A DNA stretch of 64,000 bases from Bacillota bacterium (GCA_023415825.1 JAEZJF010000025.1:1-64000); one strand, 5' to 3'; counted from the stretch's first letter, positions 35,553-44,476 are shown. Translations and numbers: made by a program. Notes: a model not told the origin generated them from the sequence alone.

Positions 35553-36452
35553 TCAATGACTCTTTGTCCGGTTAAGTTCAATCAGAGATACATCGGGTCT
35601 GTTGAAAAGCCGAAAATTGATGACCGAATAGCCCAAGCCTCTGTTAACAATCATTTTTGATCCGTCTTCTTCAAAGAGTCCTGCATCGTACTCAGGGAAA
35701 AAGACGTGTTCCGGAGATAGAAGGCCCCCCTTAAAGGGAACTTGAATGACACCGCCATGGACATGACCGGATAAAATCAAATCCGCGCCCCAGGCGGTGT
35801 ATTCTTTAAAATAGGCGGGGTTGTGCGCCATTAAGACCGTGAATGCCTCAGGGGGGTTCCCTAAAACATCATCTATATAAGACTTTTTTAAATAAAGGCT
35901 CTCATCATAAGGGTCCAGATCTCTGCGTGAATAATGATAAAGCTCTATAGTCAGTCCCGCCAGAGCCAGGGTATCACCATTTTTTTCAATGAACACTCTT
36001 TCATTATCCAGAAGCCTTACACCGCGTTTTTTTACTTCAGCGATAAAGCGCTCGTAATTAACATTATTATTTTCGTCAAGCAACCACCGGGCAATCTGTT
36101 CGTGATTGCCGAGGCTCATGTAGACTGGACAGGCATTATCAAAGCTGTCGAGGAAATCAAGAAAGGCTCCTCCGTCATTGATGGTAGAACTCATCATATC
36201 CCCTGTGGCAATAAGAAGGTCAGGTTTTAACCTCTTTATTTTTCTTGCCAGGGCACTGTTCTTCCGGCCAAAGGTTTTGCCGTGCATATCGCTGATCTGT
36301 ACGATTCTATATCCATCAAAGCCCTCAGGGAGCTTGTTATAGCTTAAAACATACTTTGAGACATCCAAGCAGTTATTCTCCCAATATAAAAAGAACACCA
36401 ATAATAACAAAATAATGAGGGTAATCAGAATACCCCTTTTTTTTATGACCAT
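35553..36452 (-). CDS. membrane-anchored metallophosphoesterase (YkuE-like)
   Basis: This 299-residue calcineurin-like phosphoesterase has an N-terminal transmembrane segment (residues about 8-24). The metal-site motifs are VQISDMHG, ATGDMM, LGNHEQ, MAHNP and SGHVHGG. The catalytic domain lies outside the membrane or at its face. Family members include phosphodiesterases and lipid pyrophosphatases; the substrate is not known. It converges with the ABC-F gene (21 bp between stop codons). Its promoter module resembles that of the two-component system at 24 kb. Confidence 0.9.
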   Translation of the reverse strand: MVIKKRGILITLIILLLLVFFLYWENNCLDVSKYVLSYNKLPEGFDGYRIVQISDMHGKTFGRKNSALARKIKRLKPDLLIATGDMMSSTINDGGAFLDFLDSFDNACPVYMSLGNHEQIARWLLDENNNVNYERFIAEVKKRGVRLLDNERVFIEKNGDTLALAGLTIELYHYSRRDLDPYDESLYLKKSYIDDVLGNPPEAFTVLMAHNPAYFKEYTAWGADLILSGHVHGGVIQVPFKGGLLSPEHVFFPEYDAGLFEEDGSKMIVNRGLGYSVINFRLFNRPDVSLIELNRTKSH

Positions 36453-36482
36453 AATCCACCTCTGTCATATTAATACGAAGTA

Positions 36483-36544
36483 TCAATGTTCTCGGAGCCC
36501 ATTCGAAATTTTTAATTTCATTAACGGGTGAGGTTATTATATCA
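36483..36544 (-). promoter_or_regulatory. extended -10 promoter with hairpin module, copy 2
   Basis: On the minus strand TGATATAAT (36544-36536) is an extended -10, followed by AACCTCACCCGTTAATGAAAT and ATTTCGAATGGG arms, then GAACATTGA ending at 36483. By hand alignment about 48 of 60 positions match copy 1 at 24058-24117, and the orientation to the downstream gene is the same. Confidence 0.55.
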
Positions 36545-36592
36545 TGGCCATTTATCCTTAAAAACCTAAAAGTGAAGAATTGAGCAGAAAAA

Positions 36593-36633
36593 AAGAACGA
36601 CTGACTCAATCACTGATTAAATCAAACGTTCTT
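36593..36633 (-). terminator. terminator after small membrane protein gene
   Basis: On the minus strand AAGAACG pairs with CGTTCTT across a 27-nt loop, followed by TTTTTTT. It begins right after the stop codon of the small membrane protein gene. Confidence 0.65.
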
Positions 36634-36637
36634 TTAA

Positions 36638-36862
36638 TTAGAATATCCAGTCATAGAGCAAAAAGAGAAAGAAGTAAATCCCCGCTATGGCAAACGCCCA
36701 GGGAAGAAAGATCCTGTAAATGGCAATTATAATAGCAAGAATATCCTTCCATTGAAGTTTAAGTCTTTCTTCTTCCTCAGCAGTCTCTTTATGCCCATCA
36801 TCATATTGTGCTGTAAAAACATTATAGGGCTTATTGGTAGTCTTTAATTCTCTATCGTCCAA
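36638..36862 (-). CDS. small single-span membrane protein, unknown function
   Basis: This 74-residue protein has a charged N-terminal half (KETAEEEERLKLQWKD) and a long hydrophobic C-terminal half that can form one or two membrane spans. It starts with TTG after AAGGATGAG. I do not recognise a family. It sits alone between the Opp operon and the metallophosphoesterase gene and has its own terminator, which supports a real gene. Confidence 0.6.
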   Translation of the reverse strand: MDDRELKTTNKPYNVFTAQYDDGHKETAEEEERLKLQWKDILAIIIAIYRIFLPWAFAIAGIYFFLFLLYDWIF

Positions 36863-36918
36863 TCAACTCATCCTTATGATTAGTTATCGCTATAATTCAG
36901 TTTACAGAATTGGTGCGG

Positions 36919-37893
36919 TTATTCGTTTGAAGCATAATGGCAAGCCACAAAGTGATCGTTTCCTTTATTAATCAGTTTCGGATTATCCACCTTGCATTTT
37001 TCAGTAGCAATAGGACAGCGGGTATGGAATTTACAGCCCTCCGGAGGGTTGGCAGGTGAAGGAATATCCCCTTCCAATACAATCCTATCCCGTCTCAGAG
37101 TCGGGTCTGGAATAGGCACAGCTGACATTAATGCTTTGGTGTAGGGATGGAGCGGTTTTCTAAAGACACTCTCTTTAGGCCCTATCTCTACAATGGAACC
37201 CAGATACATAATACCTACACGGTTTGAGATATGCTCCACCACCGACAGGTCATGGGAAATAAAGAGATAGGTTAAGCCATGCTCCTTCTGCAGATCCATC
37301 ATCAGGTTAATAATCTGAGACTGTATGGATACATCAAGGGCCGATACCGGCTCATCAGCCACAATAAATTCAGGAGCAACTGCAAGCGCCCTGGCAATTC
37401 CGATACGTTGACGCTGACCCCCGGAAAACTCATGAGGATAGCGGTCCATATAGTAGGAAGGCAAGCCGCAGTCATCCATTATCTTAGCCACACGGCTATC
37501 ATAGTCTTCCTTTTTACAGAGCTTATGATCTAATAAAGCTTCACCAATGATATTACCCACAGTCATCCTCGGATTTAACGAGCTGTATGGATCCTGGAAG
37601 ACAATTTGCATTTTGGGCCTTATCTCACGTAATTGCTTACGTTTCAGCTTAAAAATATCGACATTATTGAAATATACTTTTCCATCTGTTTTTTCATAAA
37701 GCCGAAGCATGGTTCTGCCTATGGTACTTTTACCGCAGCCTGACTCACCAACCAAGCCCAGGGTCTCCCCTTTGTTAATTTCAAATGAAACATCATCAAC
37801 AGCTTTTACATGGCCTACGGTTTTTTGAAAGACGCCGTCAGTGATGGGAAAATACTTTTTGAGGTTTTCTATTTTAACCAGTGGTTGGTTCAT
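36919..37893 (-). CDS. oppF: oligopeptide ABC transporter ATPase OppF
   Basis: This 324-residue ATPase has GLVGESGCGKSTIGRT (Walker A), FSGGQRQRIGIARAL (signature) and FIVADEPVSALD (Walker B). The C-terminal oligopeptide-transporter domain has the cysteine cluster C-x5-C-x6-C (GCKFHTRCPIATEKC), which in OppD/OppF proteins binds an iron-sulfur cluster. It overlaps oppD by 4 bp and ends the Opp operon. Confidence 0.93.
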   Translation of the reverse strand: MNQPLVKIENLKKYFPITDGVFQKTVGHVKAVDDVSFEINKGETLGLVGESGCGKSTIGRTMLRLYEKTDGKVYFNNVDIFKLKRKQLREIRPKMQIVFQDPYSSLNPRMTVGNIIGEALLDHKLCKKEDYDSRVAKIMDDCGLPSYYMDRYPHEFSGGQRQRIGIARALAVAPEFIVADEPVSALDVSIQSQIINLMMDLQKEHGLTYLFISHDLSVVEHISNRVGIMYLGSIVEIGPKESVFRKPLHPYTKALMSAVPIPDPTLRRDRIVLEGDIPSPANPPEGCKFHTRCPIATEKCKVDNPKLINKGNDHFVACHYASNE

Positions 37894-38876
37894 ATCCTCA
37901 CCCCTTCCTTATCAAAAAGCCTGCAGGCTACCTTGTGATTATTTCCTAAATCCAGCATTGGAGGTATTGTATCAATGCACTTATCCATACAATACTGGCA
38001 GCGGCTGTGAAAATAACAGCTATCCTTTAATCCTATGGGGTTAGGTACCTGCCCCGGAATAGAATACAGCCGTTCCTGAGGTTTTGATATAATGGGTTTG
38101 GATTTTAGCAATCCAATGGTATAGGGATGCTTGGTATTCTTGAAGATCTCGTAAACAGGGCCTTCTTCAATGACCTTACCTGCATACATAACCACCACAT
38201 AATCAGCCATTTCAGCCACAACACCCAGATCATGGGTAATTAGCATGATAGACATACCCAGCTTTTGCTTCATATCCCGTATAAGGTCTAAAATTTGGGC
38301 TTGAATGGTAACGTCCAGAGCGGTTGTAGGTTCATCGGCTATGAGAAGCCTGGGGTTGCATGACAGAGCCATGGCCGTCATGATGCGCTGGCGCATACCA
38401 CCTGAAAGCTGGTGGGGAAAGGAATCATAAACACCCTTAGCCCTGGGAATATTGACAAGCTCAATCATTTGAATGGCCTTTGCCTTCGCCTCAGCCGGAG
38501 AGAGCTTTTCATGAAGGATAATGGATTCGGCAATCTGTTCCCCAACCTTAAAGACGGGGTTTAAAGAGGTCATAGGCTCCTGAAAAATCATGCTGATTTC
38601 ATTGCCGTTTAAATGACGGATGTCATCCTCATTGGCCTTTAAGAGATCCTGCCCGTTATATACGATTTCGCCTTCGACAATCTCACCCGGAGGCGTGGCA
38701 ATCAAGCGCATGAGGGATAGCGCAGTAACCGACTTTCCGCAGCCCGACTCGCCAACCACACAAACAGTTTCCCCTTCATTGATTTTGAAGGATACACCGT
38801 TGACAGCTTTTACTGTACCCCGGTCGGTATGAAAATAGGTATGCAAATTTTTAAACTCTAATAGTGTTTTTGCCAT
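37890..38876 (-). CDS. oppD: oligopeptide ABC transporter ATPase OppD
   Basis: This 328-residue ATPase has CVVGESGCGKSVTALS (Walker A), LSGGMRQRIMTAMAL (signature) and LLIADEPTTALD (Walker B). The C-terminal domain has SCYFHSRCQYCMDKC, the cysteine cluster of the family. It pairs with OppF to drive peptide uptake. The start lies 14 bp after oppC. Confidence 0.93.
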   Translation of the reverse strand: MAKTLLEFKNLHTYFHTDRGTVKAVNGVSFKINEGETVCVVGESGCGKSVTALSLMRLIATPPGEIVEGEIVYNGQDLLKANEDDIRHLNGNEISMIFQEPMTSLNPVFKVGEQIAESIILHEKLSPAEAKAKAIQMIELVNIPRAKGVYDSFPHQLSGGMRQRIMTAMALSCNPRLLIADEPTTALDVTIQAQILDLIRDMKQKLGMSIMLITHDLGVVAEMADYVVVMYAGKVIEEGPVYEIFKNTKHPYTIGLLKSKPIISKPQERLYSIPGQVPNPIGLKDSCYFHSRCQYCMDKCIDTIPPMLDLGNNHKVACRLFDKEGVRI

Positions 38877-38890
38877 CTCGATGGGCCTCC

Positions 38891-39802
38891 CTACTGCTTC
38901 ATCTTCGGGTCAAAAGCGTCTCTTAAGCCATTTCCGATGAAATTGATAGCCATTACGGTAACAAAAATCATAATTCCTGGCGGAATCCACAGCCAGGGGC
39001 GAAGCTTAAATTCTTTAAAGTCATTGACAACGTTGACCATATTGCCCCATGACGGGTAAGGAGGCGCAACGCCAAGCCCCAGAAAGCTCAGGGTTGATTC
39101 CAGGATGATTGAGCCGCTGATATTTAATGTAGTATTGACGATAATAACCGGAATGACATTGGGAACGAGATGTTTGAATATCTTACGGCTGTCCCGAAGT
39201 CCCAGGGCCTCGGTGGCCATCATAAACTCCTGCTCCCGCAGGGAGAGTATCTGGCCCCGGACAAGACGGGCCAGCGCCGGCCATGTCAGCACGCCGATAA
39301 TGAACATGACATAATAAATGCGCGTCTCCGGTGTGATTCTCATATCTGAGATAATGGAGGCTAAAACCAATAAAATAGGCAAAAGCGGAAGCCCCATAAA
39401 AACATCGGTGACCCGCATAAGAAAGCTATCTATTTTCCCGCCGTAATAGCCTGAGGTACCACCTACAAACACACCAATAAGTACAGTTATAAAAGTCGAT
39501 ACTAAACCAACGGTCAGAGATATTCTTCCTCCATAGAGCAATCTGAGTAAAACATCGCGCCCCGCCAAGTCGGTACCTAACCAATGAGCCATACTGGGCG
39601 GCTTTTTAGCATTAATGATTTTTGTTTGCAAAATTTCATAGGGTGATAGGATGGGTCCAAAAATGCAAACGATGGTCACAATCGCCAATGTTATAATTCC
39701 TATTATGGCCAGCTTGTTTCTCAGGAACCGTTTTATGGCCATAGCCCCGGGAGACAGTATTTTTTCTTGCTCATGAACTGGTTTAATTTCTTCCTTCATC
39801 AT
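38891..39802 (-). CDS. oppC: oligopeptide ABC transporter permease OppC
   Basis: This 303-residue membrane protein has six helices. The N-terminal cytoplasmic stretch precedes helix 1 (residues about 33-53). The conserved HWLGTDLAGRDVLLRLLYGG motif and the EAA-type loop MATEALGLRDSRKIFKHLVP are diagnostic of OppC/DppC. It forms the channel with OppB, encoded 13 bp upstream. Confidence 0.93.
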   Translation of the reverse strand: MMKEEIKPVHEQEKILSPGAMAIKRFLRNKLAIIGIITLAIVTIVCIFGPILSPYEILQTKIINAKKPPSMAHWLGTDLAGRDVLLRLLYGGRISLTVGLVSTFITVLIGVFVGGTSGYYGGKIDSFLMRVTDVFMGLPLLPILLVLASIISDMRITPETRIYYVMFIIGVLTWPALARLVRGQILSLREQEFMMATEALGLRDSRKIFKHLVPNVIPVIIVNTTLNISGSIILESTLSFLGLGVAPPYPSWGNMVNVVNDFKEFKLRPWLWIPPGIMIFVTVMAINFIGNGLRDAFDPKMKQ

Positions 39803-39815
39803 ATCTCCACCCCCC

Positions 39816-40784
39816 CTATTTCAGCTTTATTCTGGGATCTGTCATAGCCATCATGATGTCGGCCATAAGCGCACCCAAAAAATACATGAGCGCCGCGAAC
39901 AGGTTAAAGCCTACAATAAACATATAGTCGCGCTTGGTCAATGCTTCAACCGCAACCTTGCCGATACCCGGAAAAGCGAAAACCTGCTCGGTTATAATGG
40001 CGCCTGTAAACAGACCGGGTATGCTCATACCCAAAAGGTTGGCTATGGGAATCATGGCGTTTCTCAAGGCATGCTTATAGATAACAATTTTCTCTGACAG
40101 ACCCTTGGCGCGGGCTGTTCTGATATAATCCTGCTTAATGACGTCCAGCATGGAGGAGCGCGTATACATCATCCAAGCTCCGATACCCTGAAGGGACAGG
40201 GTTATAACGGGTAAAAGCATATGCTTGAATATATCCCAAACGGCCGCAAGGCCTGACATTTCAACACCAAGTGTTCGCATTCCCGCCAGGGGCAGAAGCT
40301 GCAAATCTATGCAAAAAATCTTTTTTAATAGCAATCCTATAAAAAATGACGGCATGGAAAGGCCAATCATGGTCAAAGCCGTCACAGTAAAGTCCAGCTT
40401 TGAATATTGCCTGGTTGCCGATATGATGCCGATTGGAATGGCAATCAGAACTTCCAGCAGGAACGCCATAAACGCAAGAAAAAAGGAATTCCACATAAAT
40501 AGACCGATGATTTCCGTTACGGGTTTCTGATAAGTGAGAGATTCGCCGAAATCTCCCTTGAAGGCGTTTCCAATCCATACTGCAAAGCGTTCCAGAAGAG
40601 GTTTGTTAAAGCCGTATTTGTCCTTCAGCATTTCGATCTTCTCAGCCGAATATCTGGGATTGGCACCGACAACGGAATCGATATAATCTCCCGGTACGAG
40701 GGCTACGATTGAAAAAATAATCAACGCGGTGGCAATCAATATGGGAATATATTGCAGCAAGCGTCTGATAATATATTGCTTCAT
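39816..40784 (-). CDS. oppB: oligopeptide ABC transporter permease OppB
   Basis: This 322-residue membrane protein has six helices. The N-terminal YIIRRLLQYIPILIATALII helix is followed by the large extracytoplasmic loop (VPGDYIDSVVGANPRYSAE) and YIRTARAKGLSEKIVIYKHA, the family coupling loop. It is separated from oppA by a strong hairpin. Confidence 0.93.
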   Translation of the reverse strand: MKQYIIRRLLQYIPILIATALIIFSIVALVPGDYIDSVVGANPRYSAEKIEMLKDKYGFNKPLLERFAVWIGNAFKGDFGESLTYQKPVTEIIGLFMWNSFFLAFMAFLLEVLIAIPIGIISATRQYSKLDFTVTALTMIGLSMPSFFIGLLLKKIFCIDLQLLPLAGMRTLGVEMSGLAAVWDIFKHMLLPVITLSLQGIGAWMMYTRSSMLDVIKQDYIRTARAKGLSEKIVIYKHALRNAMIPIANLLGMSIPGLFTGAIITEQVFAFPGIGKVAVEALTKRDYMFIVGFNLFAALMYFLGALMADIMMAMTDPRIKLK

Positions 40785-40822
40785 GGTTCACCTTCCAGTT
40801 TACAGGTTAATAATATAAGCAA

Positions 40823-40860
40823 AACAAATACCCGACTCCGGAAAGAACCGGGTATTTGTT
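40823..40860 (-). promoter_or_regulatory. intercistronic hairpin after oppA
   Basis: AACAAATACCCG (40823-40834) and CGGGTATTTGTT (40849-40860) form a perfect 12-bp stem, 22 bp past the oppA stop codon; on the minus strand TTGCTT follows. It is a partial terminator or stabiliser that sets oppA above the other opp genes. Confidence 0.7.
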
Positions 40861-40881
40861 TCAGATTAAACAGGGTAAGAA

Positions 40882-42588
40882 TTATTTACTTGCGCTTGAA
40901 AGCTCTGTTTGATAAAGATCGTAGTAATAATCCCTGTAAGGTGATACCTTGAAGTTCTTAACCCTTGAGTTCACAGCCCACATATCGCTTCGCTGATACA
41001 CCCAAAGGCAGGGAACATCTTCATTGAGGGTCTTATAAACTTTTTTGTAGACTTCCTTTCTCTTTTCAATGTCTGTGGTTAACAGGGCTTCCTTCATGTA
41101 TTTGTCAGCATCGGCGCTCTTATAATAATACTTATTTTGAGGTCCGTCTGAACCATAGGTGCCATAGGGATCAGGATCGGCAACCAAGCCCCAGGCCATG
41201 AACCACATATCGGCTTTTCCTGCGTTGGATTTATCCATAAGGGTGGGGAAGTCAACATATTCAATCTCAAGGTCAATACCGAGCTTGGCATAATCATCCT
41301 TCATGACGGGAAGCATGGGTCCGGTAACTGAGTGACCTTGGATAGTGGTAAATAGGATTTTAAACTCTTTTCCATCCTTTTCAAGCTTGCCGTTGCCATT
41401 CTTGGTCCAGCCCGCCTCTTTCAGAAGGGTCTCGGCTTTTGCAAGATCGAATTCGTATTTGTTGATGCCCTCCTCCGTATACGCCCAGGAAACCTTTGAG
41501 TTAGGAATATTTATAACATTGGCGTAAGGACCAAAAACAGCCTCAACAACATCTTTTCTGTTCAAAGCATGTATAAGGGCCTGACGGACTCTCTTGTCCG
41601 AATACTTGGGATCGTCGTTTCTGAATCCGACATAACCGTAGCCATTGGTGGGGAAGCGGTATATGTCAACAAATCCGGCGTTTTTCGCCTCTTCAATATT
41701 ATCCACGCCCACGGTGGGGAAATCGATATCAACCTCGCCGAGGGTCACTCTTTCAAGCTCCTGCCCTTCTGGGGTTACAGAATAAATGACATTCTTGATT
41801 TTCGGAGCACCCTTAGAATAATCATCCCTGCCCGCGAGAGTGATGCTTTCACCCAGCTTGAGCTCTGTGAGCTTGTAGGGGCCGGCTCCCATCGGTGTGT
41901 TGTGGAGAGCTTTGATGCCATCAAGATTACCTTTTTTATAATCCTTGCCGTAGTAAGCTTTGCTCATGACAGGATCTCCAAAGAACCAGATAGCCTTTGC
42001 GTTAACCTTTTCAAGCTTGATCTCAATGGTTTTGTCATTAACAACCTTGATGCCGGAAATAGTATCGGTTTTATTATCAAAATAGTCCTTGTAACCGACA
42101 ATACCGATGGAGGCGGCATCCGTTGGGCCGTCATAGGACGGATCACAAAGAACATAATATGTAAATTCAATGTCCTTGGCTGTGAGAGGGGTACCGTCTG
42201 AGAATTTGACGCCATTCTTGACAGTAAGCGTATAGGTGAGGTTATCCTCAGAAATTTTAAAGTCAGCCAATCCGGGAACAGGCTTGGCATCGAAATCAGG
42301 CTCAATAAGAGCGCCGTGGACAAGGATGGTGACGGCCTGATCATAAGCACTTTCAGCCCAACCGGGTGTAAAAATACCATTAAAGTCCGTAGATCCAATT
42401 ATAAGTGTATCTTTTCTGTTGGAAACAACGTCTGGGCTCTTTTCAGGGTTCGTGCCCTTAATAATGTCGATTTGTTTAACTGCAAGATCCCAGCTGGAGG
42501 TTGAGGTTTGTGTACCACAAGAAGCGACCATGAAAGCACAGCAAATAACAAGAGCAATAATTGCGGTGATCCTTGACTTTTTCATCAT
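40882..42588 (-). CDS. oppA: oligopeptide-binding lipoprotein OppA (SBP family 5)
   Basis: This 568-residue lipoprotein has lipobox VASC (Cys24). The mature part is an extracellular solute-binding family 5 protein: LTYTLTVKNGVKFSDGTPLT, then HNTPMGAGPYKLTELKLGES, then VRQALIHALNRKDVVEAVFG. It captures peptides for the OppBCDF complex. A GGAGGAG site precedes the start. It is the first operon gene, behind a strong promoter at 42636-42664. Confidence 0.93.
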   Translation of the reverse strand: MMKKSRITAIIALVICCAFMVASCGTQTSTSSWDLAVKQIDIIKGTNPEKSPDVVSNRKDTLIIGSTDFNGIFTPGWAESAYDQAVTILVHGALIEPDFDAKPVPGLADFKISEDNLTYTLTVKNGVKFSDGTPLTAKDIEFTYYVLCDPSYDGPTDAASIGIVGYKDYFDNKTDTISGIKVVNDKTIEIKLEKVNAKAIWFFGDPVMSKAYYGKDYKKGNLDGIKALHNTPMGAGPYKLTELKLGESITLAGRDDYSKGAPKIKNVIYSVTPEGQELERVTLGEVDIDFPTVGVDNIEEAKNAGFVDIYRFPTNGYGYVGFRNDDPKYSDKRVRQALIHALNRKDVVEAVFGPYANVINIPNSKVSWAYTEEGINKYEFDLAKAETLLKEAGWTKNGNGKLEKDGKEFKILFTTIQGHSVTGPMLPVMKDDYAKLGIDLEIEYVDFPTLMDKSNAGKADMWFMAWGLVADPDPYGTYGSDGPQNKYYYKSADADKYMKEALLTTDIEKRKEVYKKVYKTLNEDVPCLWVYQRSDMWAVNSRVKNFKVSPYRDYYYDLYQTELSSASK

Positions 42589-42635
42589 AACTCCTCCTAC
42601 CTATCATAGATAACACTTATGGCGTGTTTGTGATA

Positions 42636-42734
42636 ATTATACTGGAAGAATTATCAAAATACAACTATAATAAAGAAATATATCATTATATGATTAATAT
42701 AGATAAAAAGAGCTCTAGATACATATGTATCTAG
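42636..42734 (-). promoter_or_regulatory. opp operon promoter and upstream 20-bp palindrome
   Basis: On the minus strand TTGTAT (42664-42659), 17 bp and TATAAT (42641-42636) form the promoter, giving a leader of about 40 nt. About 50 bp upstream, CTAGATACAT and ATGTATCTAG make a perfect uninterrupted 20-bp palindrome (42715-42734), a candidate activator or repressor site. The rest of the 344-bp gap is AT-rich and shows no gene. Confidence 0.6.
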
Positions 42735-42932
42735 CTTTAGGACTATAGATTAATGAGATTCTTAACCAATCTTATAGCTCATTCCAATTAGACTAAATTT
42801 TAATATAATGAAGTTTTTTACATCTTTACTTGCATTATACTGTGACTTTACTGTATATTTTACATTTTAAAGCAATATTATGAGAATATTTTGGGAAATA
42901 TGATAGAAATGTTGCAACTTAAGCTAAAGCAA

Positions 42933-43733
42933 TTATTCTTCCAGTAGTTCCAAGGTATAGTCTATGAGGCTTGTATCCCCCCACTGGCCGTGGCCTGGAA
43001 TCACAATATCAATATTTTCATATTTTTCTTTGATTACTTCAATGGAAGTGGGCCAGGCATGCAAATTGGCCTCTGAAATATTACCCAGAGAATTGGAACC
43101 AAGCTCCTTCACTAGGCAGCCTGCATAAAGAACATTGTACTTTTCTATCCAAACCACTGTATTATCGGAACTATGTCCTTCTCCAGGAAAAAAGATCTCA
43201 AAATCGGTATTATCGAGGTCAAGAATGACAGAATCTGCTTTGCTAACCTGATCCGGTATGACTAACCCTTTTTCTTTCGCTTTTTCGGCCACAATTTCCA
43301 GGCTTGCTATAGGGATTTTCTTCTTCTGAAGATAGCTGGCTCCTCCCATTCTATCAGGGTGGGCATGGGTGACTATAGCCGTACTGAAGCCGCCCTTAAA
43401 AGCCTCGTGGACAAGCTTGTCCAAGCTTTCCATCTGTTTGTCGGTCCATGGTGTATCAATAAGAACCAAGCTATTGTCAGCAACCACAATTAAACCATTT
43501 GCAGGAACAAGCACACCATTTTCCTCAAAATAGGAAGTATGCACCCATATTGAGTTGGTTACCTTACTGAGCTCGACAATAGTCTCATTGGTTTCTCCGT
43601 ATTTCAAAAAAGATTCATTCGGTTTTTTTATCGGTTCTTTCTTGGGGGGCTGCTCCCCCTCCCGACAAGCAAACAGCAGGACTGTCATTATCAATGAAAG
43701 ACAGATGACTGCTATCTTTCTGGTTATATTCAT
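42933..43733 (-). CDS. subclass B1 metallo-beta-lactamase-like lipoprotein
   Basis: This 266-residue protein has a signal peptide and the lipobox LFAC (Cys23), so it is lipid-anchored outside the membrane. The metal ligands of subclass B1 beta-lactamases are all in place: HAHPDR (His116, His118, Asp120 in standard numbering), GEGHSSDN (His196), YAGCLVKE (Cys221, Lys224) and PGHGQWGD (His263). LGNISEANLHAWPTSIE supplies the Asn233 region. Plain MBL-fold hydrolases lack the Cys and the CLVK block, so a true B1-type enzyme is likely. GGAGG precedes the start. Activity on beta-lactams is untested. Confidence 0.85.
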   Translation of the reverse strand: MNITRKIAVICLSLIMTVLLFACREGEQPPKKEPIKKPNESFLKYGETNETIVELSKVTNSIWVHTSYFEENGVLVPANGLIVVADNSLVLIDTPWTDKQMESLDKLVHEAFKGGFSTAIVTHAHPDRMGGASYLQKKKIPIASLEIVAEKAKEKGLVIPDQVSKADSVILDLDNTDFEIFFPGEGHSSDNTVVWIEKYNVLYAGCLVKELGSNSLGNISEANLHAWPTSIEVIKEKYENIDIVIPGHGQWGDTSLIDYTLELLEE

Positions 43734-43845
43734 AAATTACCTCCAAAACTACTTCGCACTACTTATTTTAAGCTTGTCCACTTCATTCTGTCAAATTACA
43801 AGGTTCTAATAAATCGCACTCGTAAAGAATATCATAGAACTTAAA

Positions 43846-43875
43846 TTGTTAACAGGCTATTATTCATGGTATACT
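43846..43875 (+). promoter_or_regulatory. promoter of the flavin reductase gene
   Basis: TTGTTA (43846-43851), 18 bp and TATACT (43870-43875) form a sigma-A-like promoter. The frame is open back to 43846, but that part is promoter DNA, which supports the downstream TTG at 43909 as the true start. Confidence 0.6.
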
Positions 43876-43908
43876 ATTTCTAAATATACCCATAAGGAGC
43901 TGATTCAT

Positions 43909-44421
43909 TTGGATAACGCTTTTCAGATAATGAAGCCAAGTGATTTGACTGATAATGTATTCAAGCTTATCGGTCAGGATTGGATGCTTATCACATCCGG
44001 AACTCCCGACAACTTTAATATGATGACGGCAAGCTGGGGTGGCATGGGAGTCCTGTGGAGAAAAAATGTTTGTTTTGTCGTTGTTCGTCCCATCCGCTAT
44101 ACCTATGAGTTTATGGAAAAAAACGATAACTTTTCGCTCTGTTTCTTTTCTGATGAATGGAAGAATGCTCTTAATATCTGCGGAAAGAAATCTGGAAGGG
44201 ACATTGATAAGGTTAAGGAAACTGGTCTTAAGCCCTTTGCCGGAATAAATAACACCATTGGTTTTGAGCAGGCACGACTGATTTTAGAATGCAAAAAGCT
44301 CTATTTTCATGATCTTGAGCCTAAGCAGTTTATAGACCCCACTATAGAGAATAACTATCCGAATAAGGATTACCATCGCATGTATGTGGGTGAAATACTG
44401 AGTATAAATATAAAAAAGTGA
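43909..44421 (+). CDS. flavin reductase family protein (flavoredoxin-like)
   Basis: This FMN-binding split-barrel protein of about 170 residues shows the family pattern: MLITSGTPDNFNMMTASWGG for flavin binding, then VCFVVVRPIRYTYEFMEKND and FSLCFFSD. Such proteins bind FMN and pass electrons or reduce flavin in anaerobes. The TTG start at 43909 follows AAGGAG at 9-bp spacing, downstream of the promoter. It stands alone, divergent from the B1-like lactamase gene and ended by its own terminator. Confidence 0.88.
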   Translation: MDNAFQIMKPSDLTDNVFKLIGQDWMLITSGTPDNFNMMTASWGGMGVLWRKNVCFVVVRPIRYTYEFMEKNDNFSLCFFSDEWKNALNICGKKSGRDIDKVKETGLKPFAGINNTIGFEQARLILECKKLYFHDLEPKQFIDPTIENNYPNKDYHRMYVGEILSINIKK

Positions 44422-44442
44422 TGATATAAAAGATCGTCAATC

Positions 44443-44475
44443 AAAAGATACTTCAATAAATGGAGTATCTTTTTT
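44443..44475. terminator. bidirectional terminator
   Basis: AAAAGATACT pairs with AGTATCTTTT around an 11-nt loop. TT follows on the plus strand and TTTTGATT on the minus strand. It lies between the flavin reductase stop and the hemZ stop, so it can serve both. Confidence 0.8.
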
Positions 44476-44476
44476 A

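Noticed and set aside
41569..42201. 210-codon plus-strand open frame
   Set aside because: It is antisense to oppA, a clear family 5 binding protein, and is a composition shadow of that gene.
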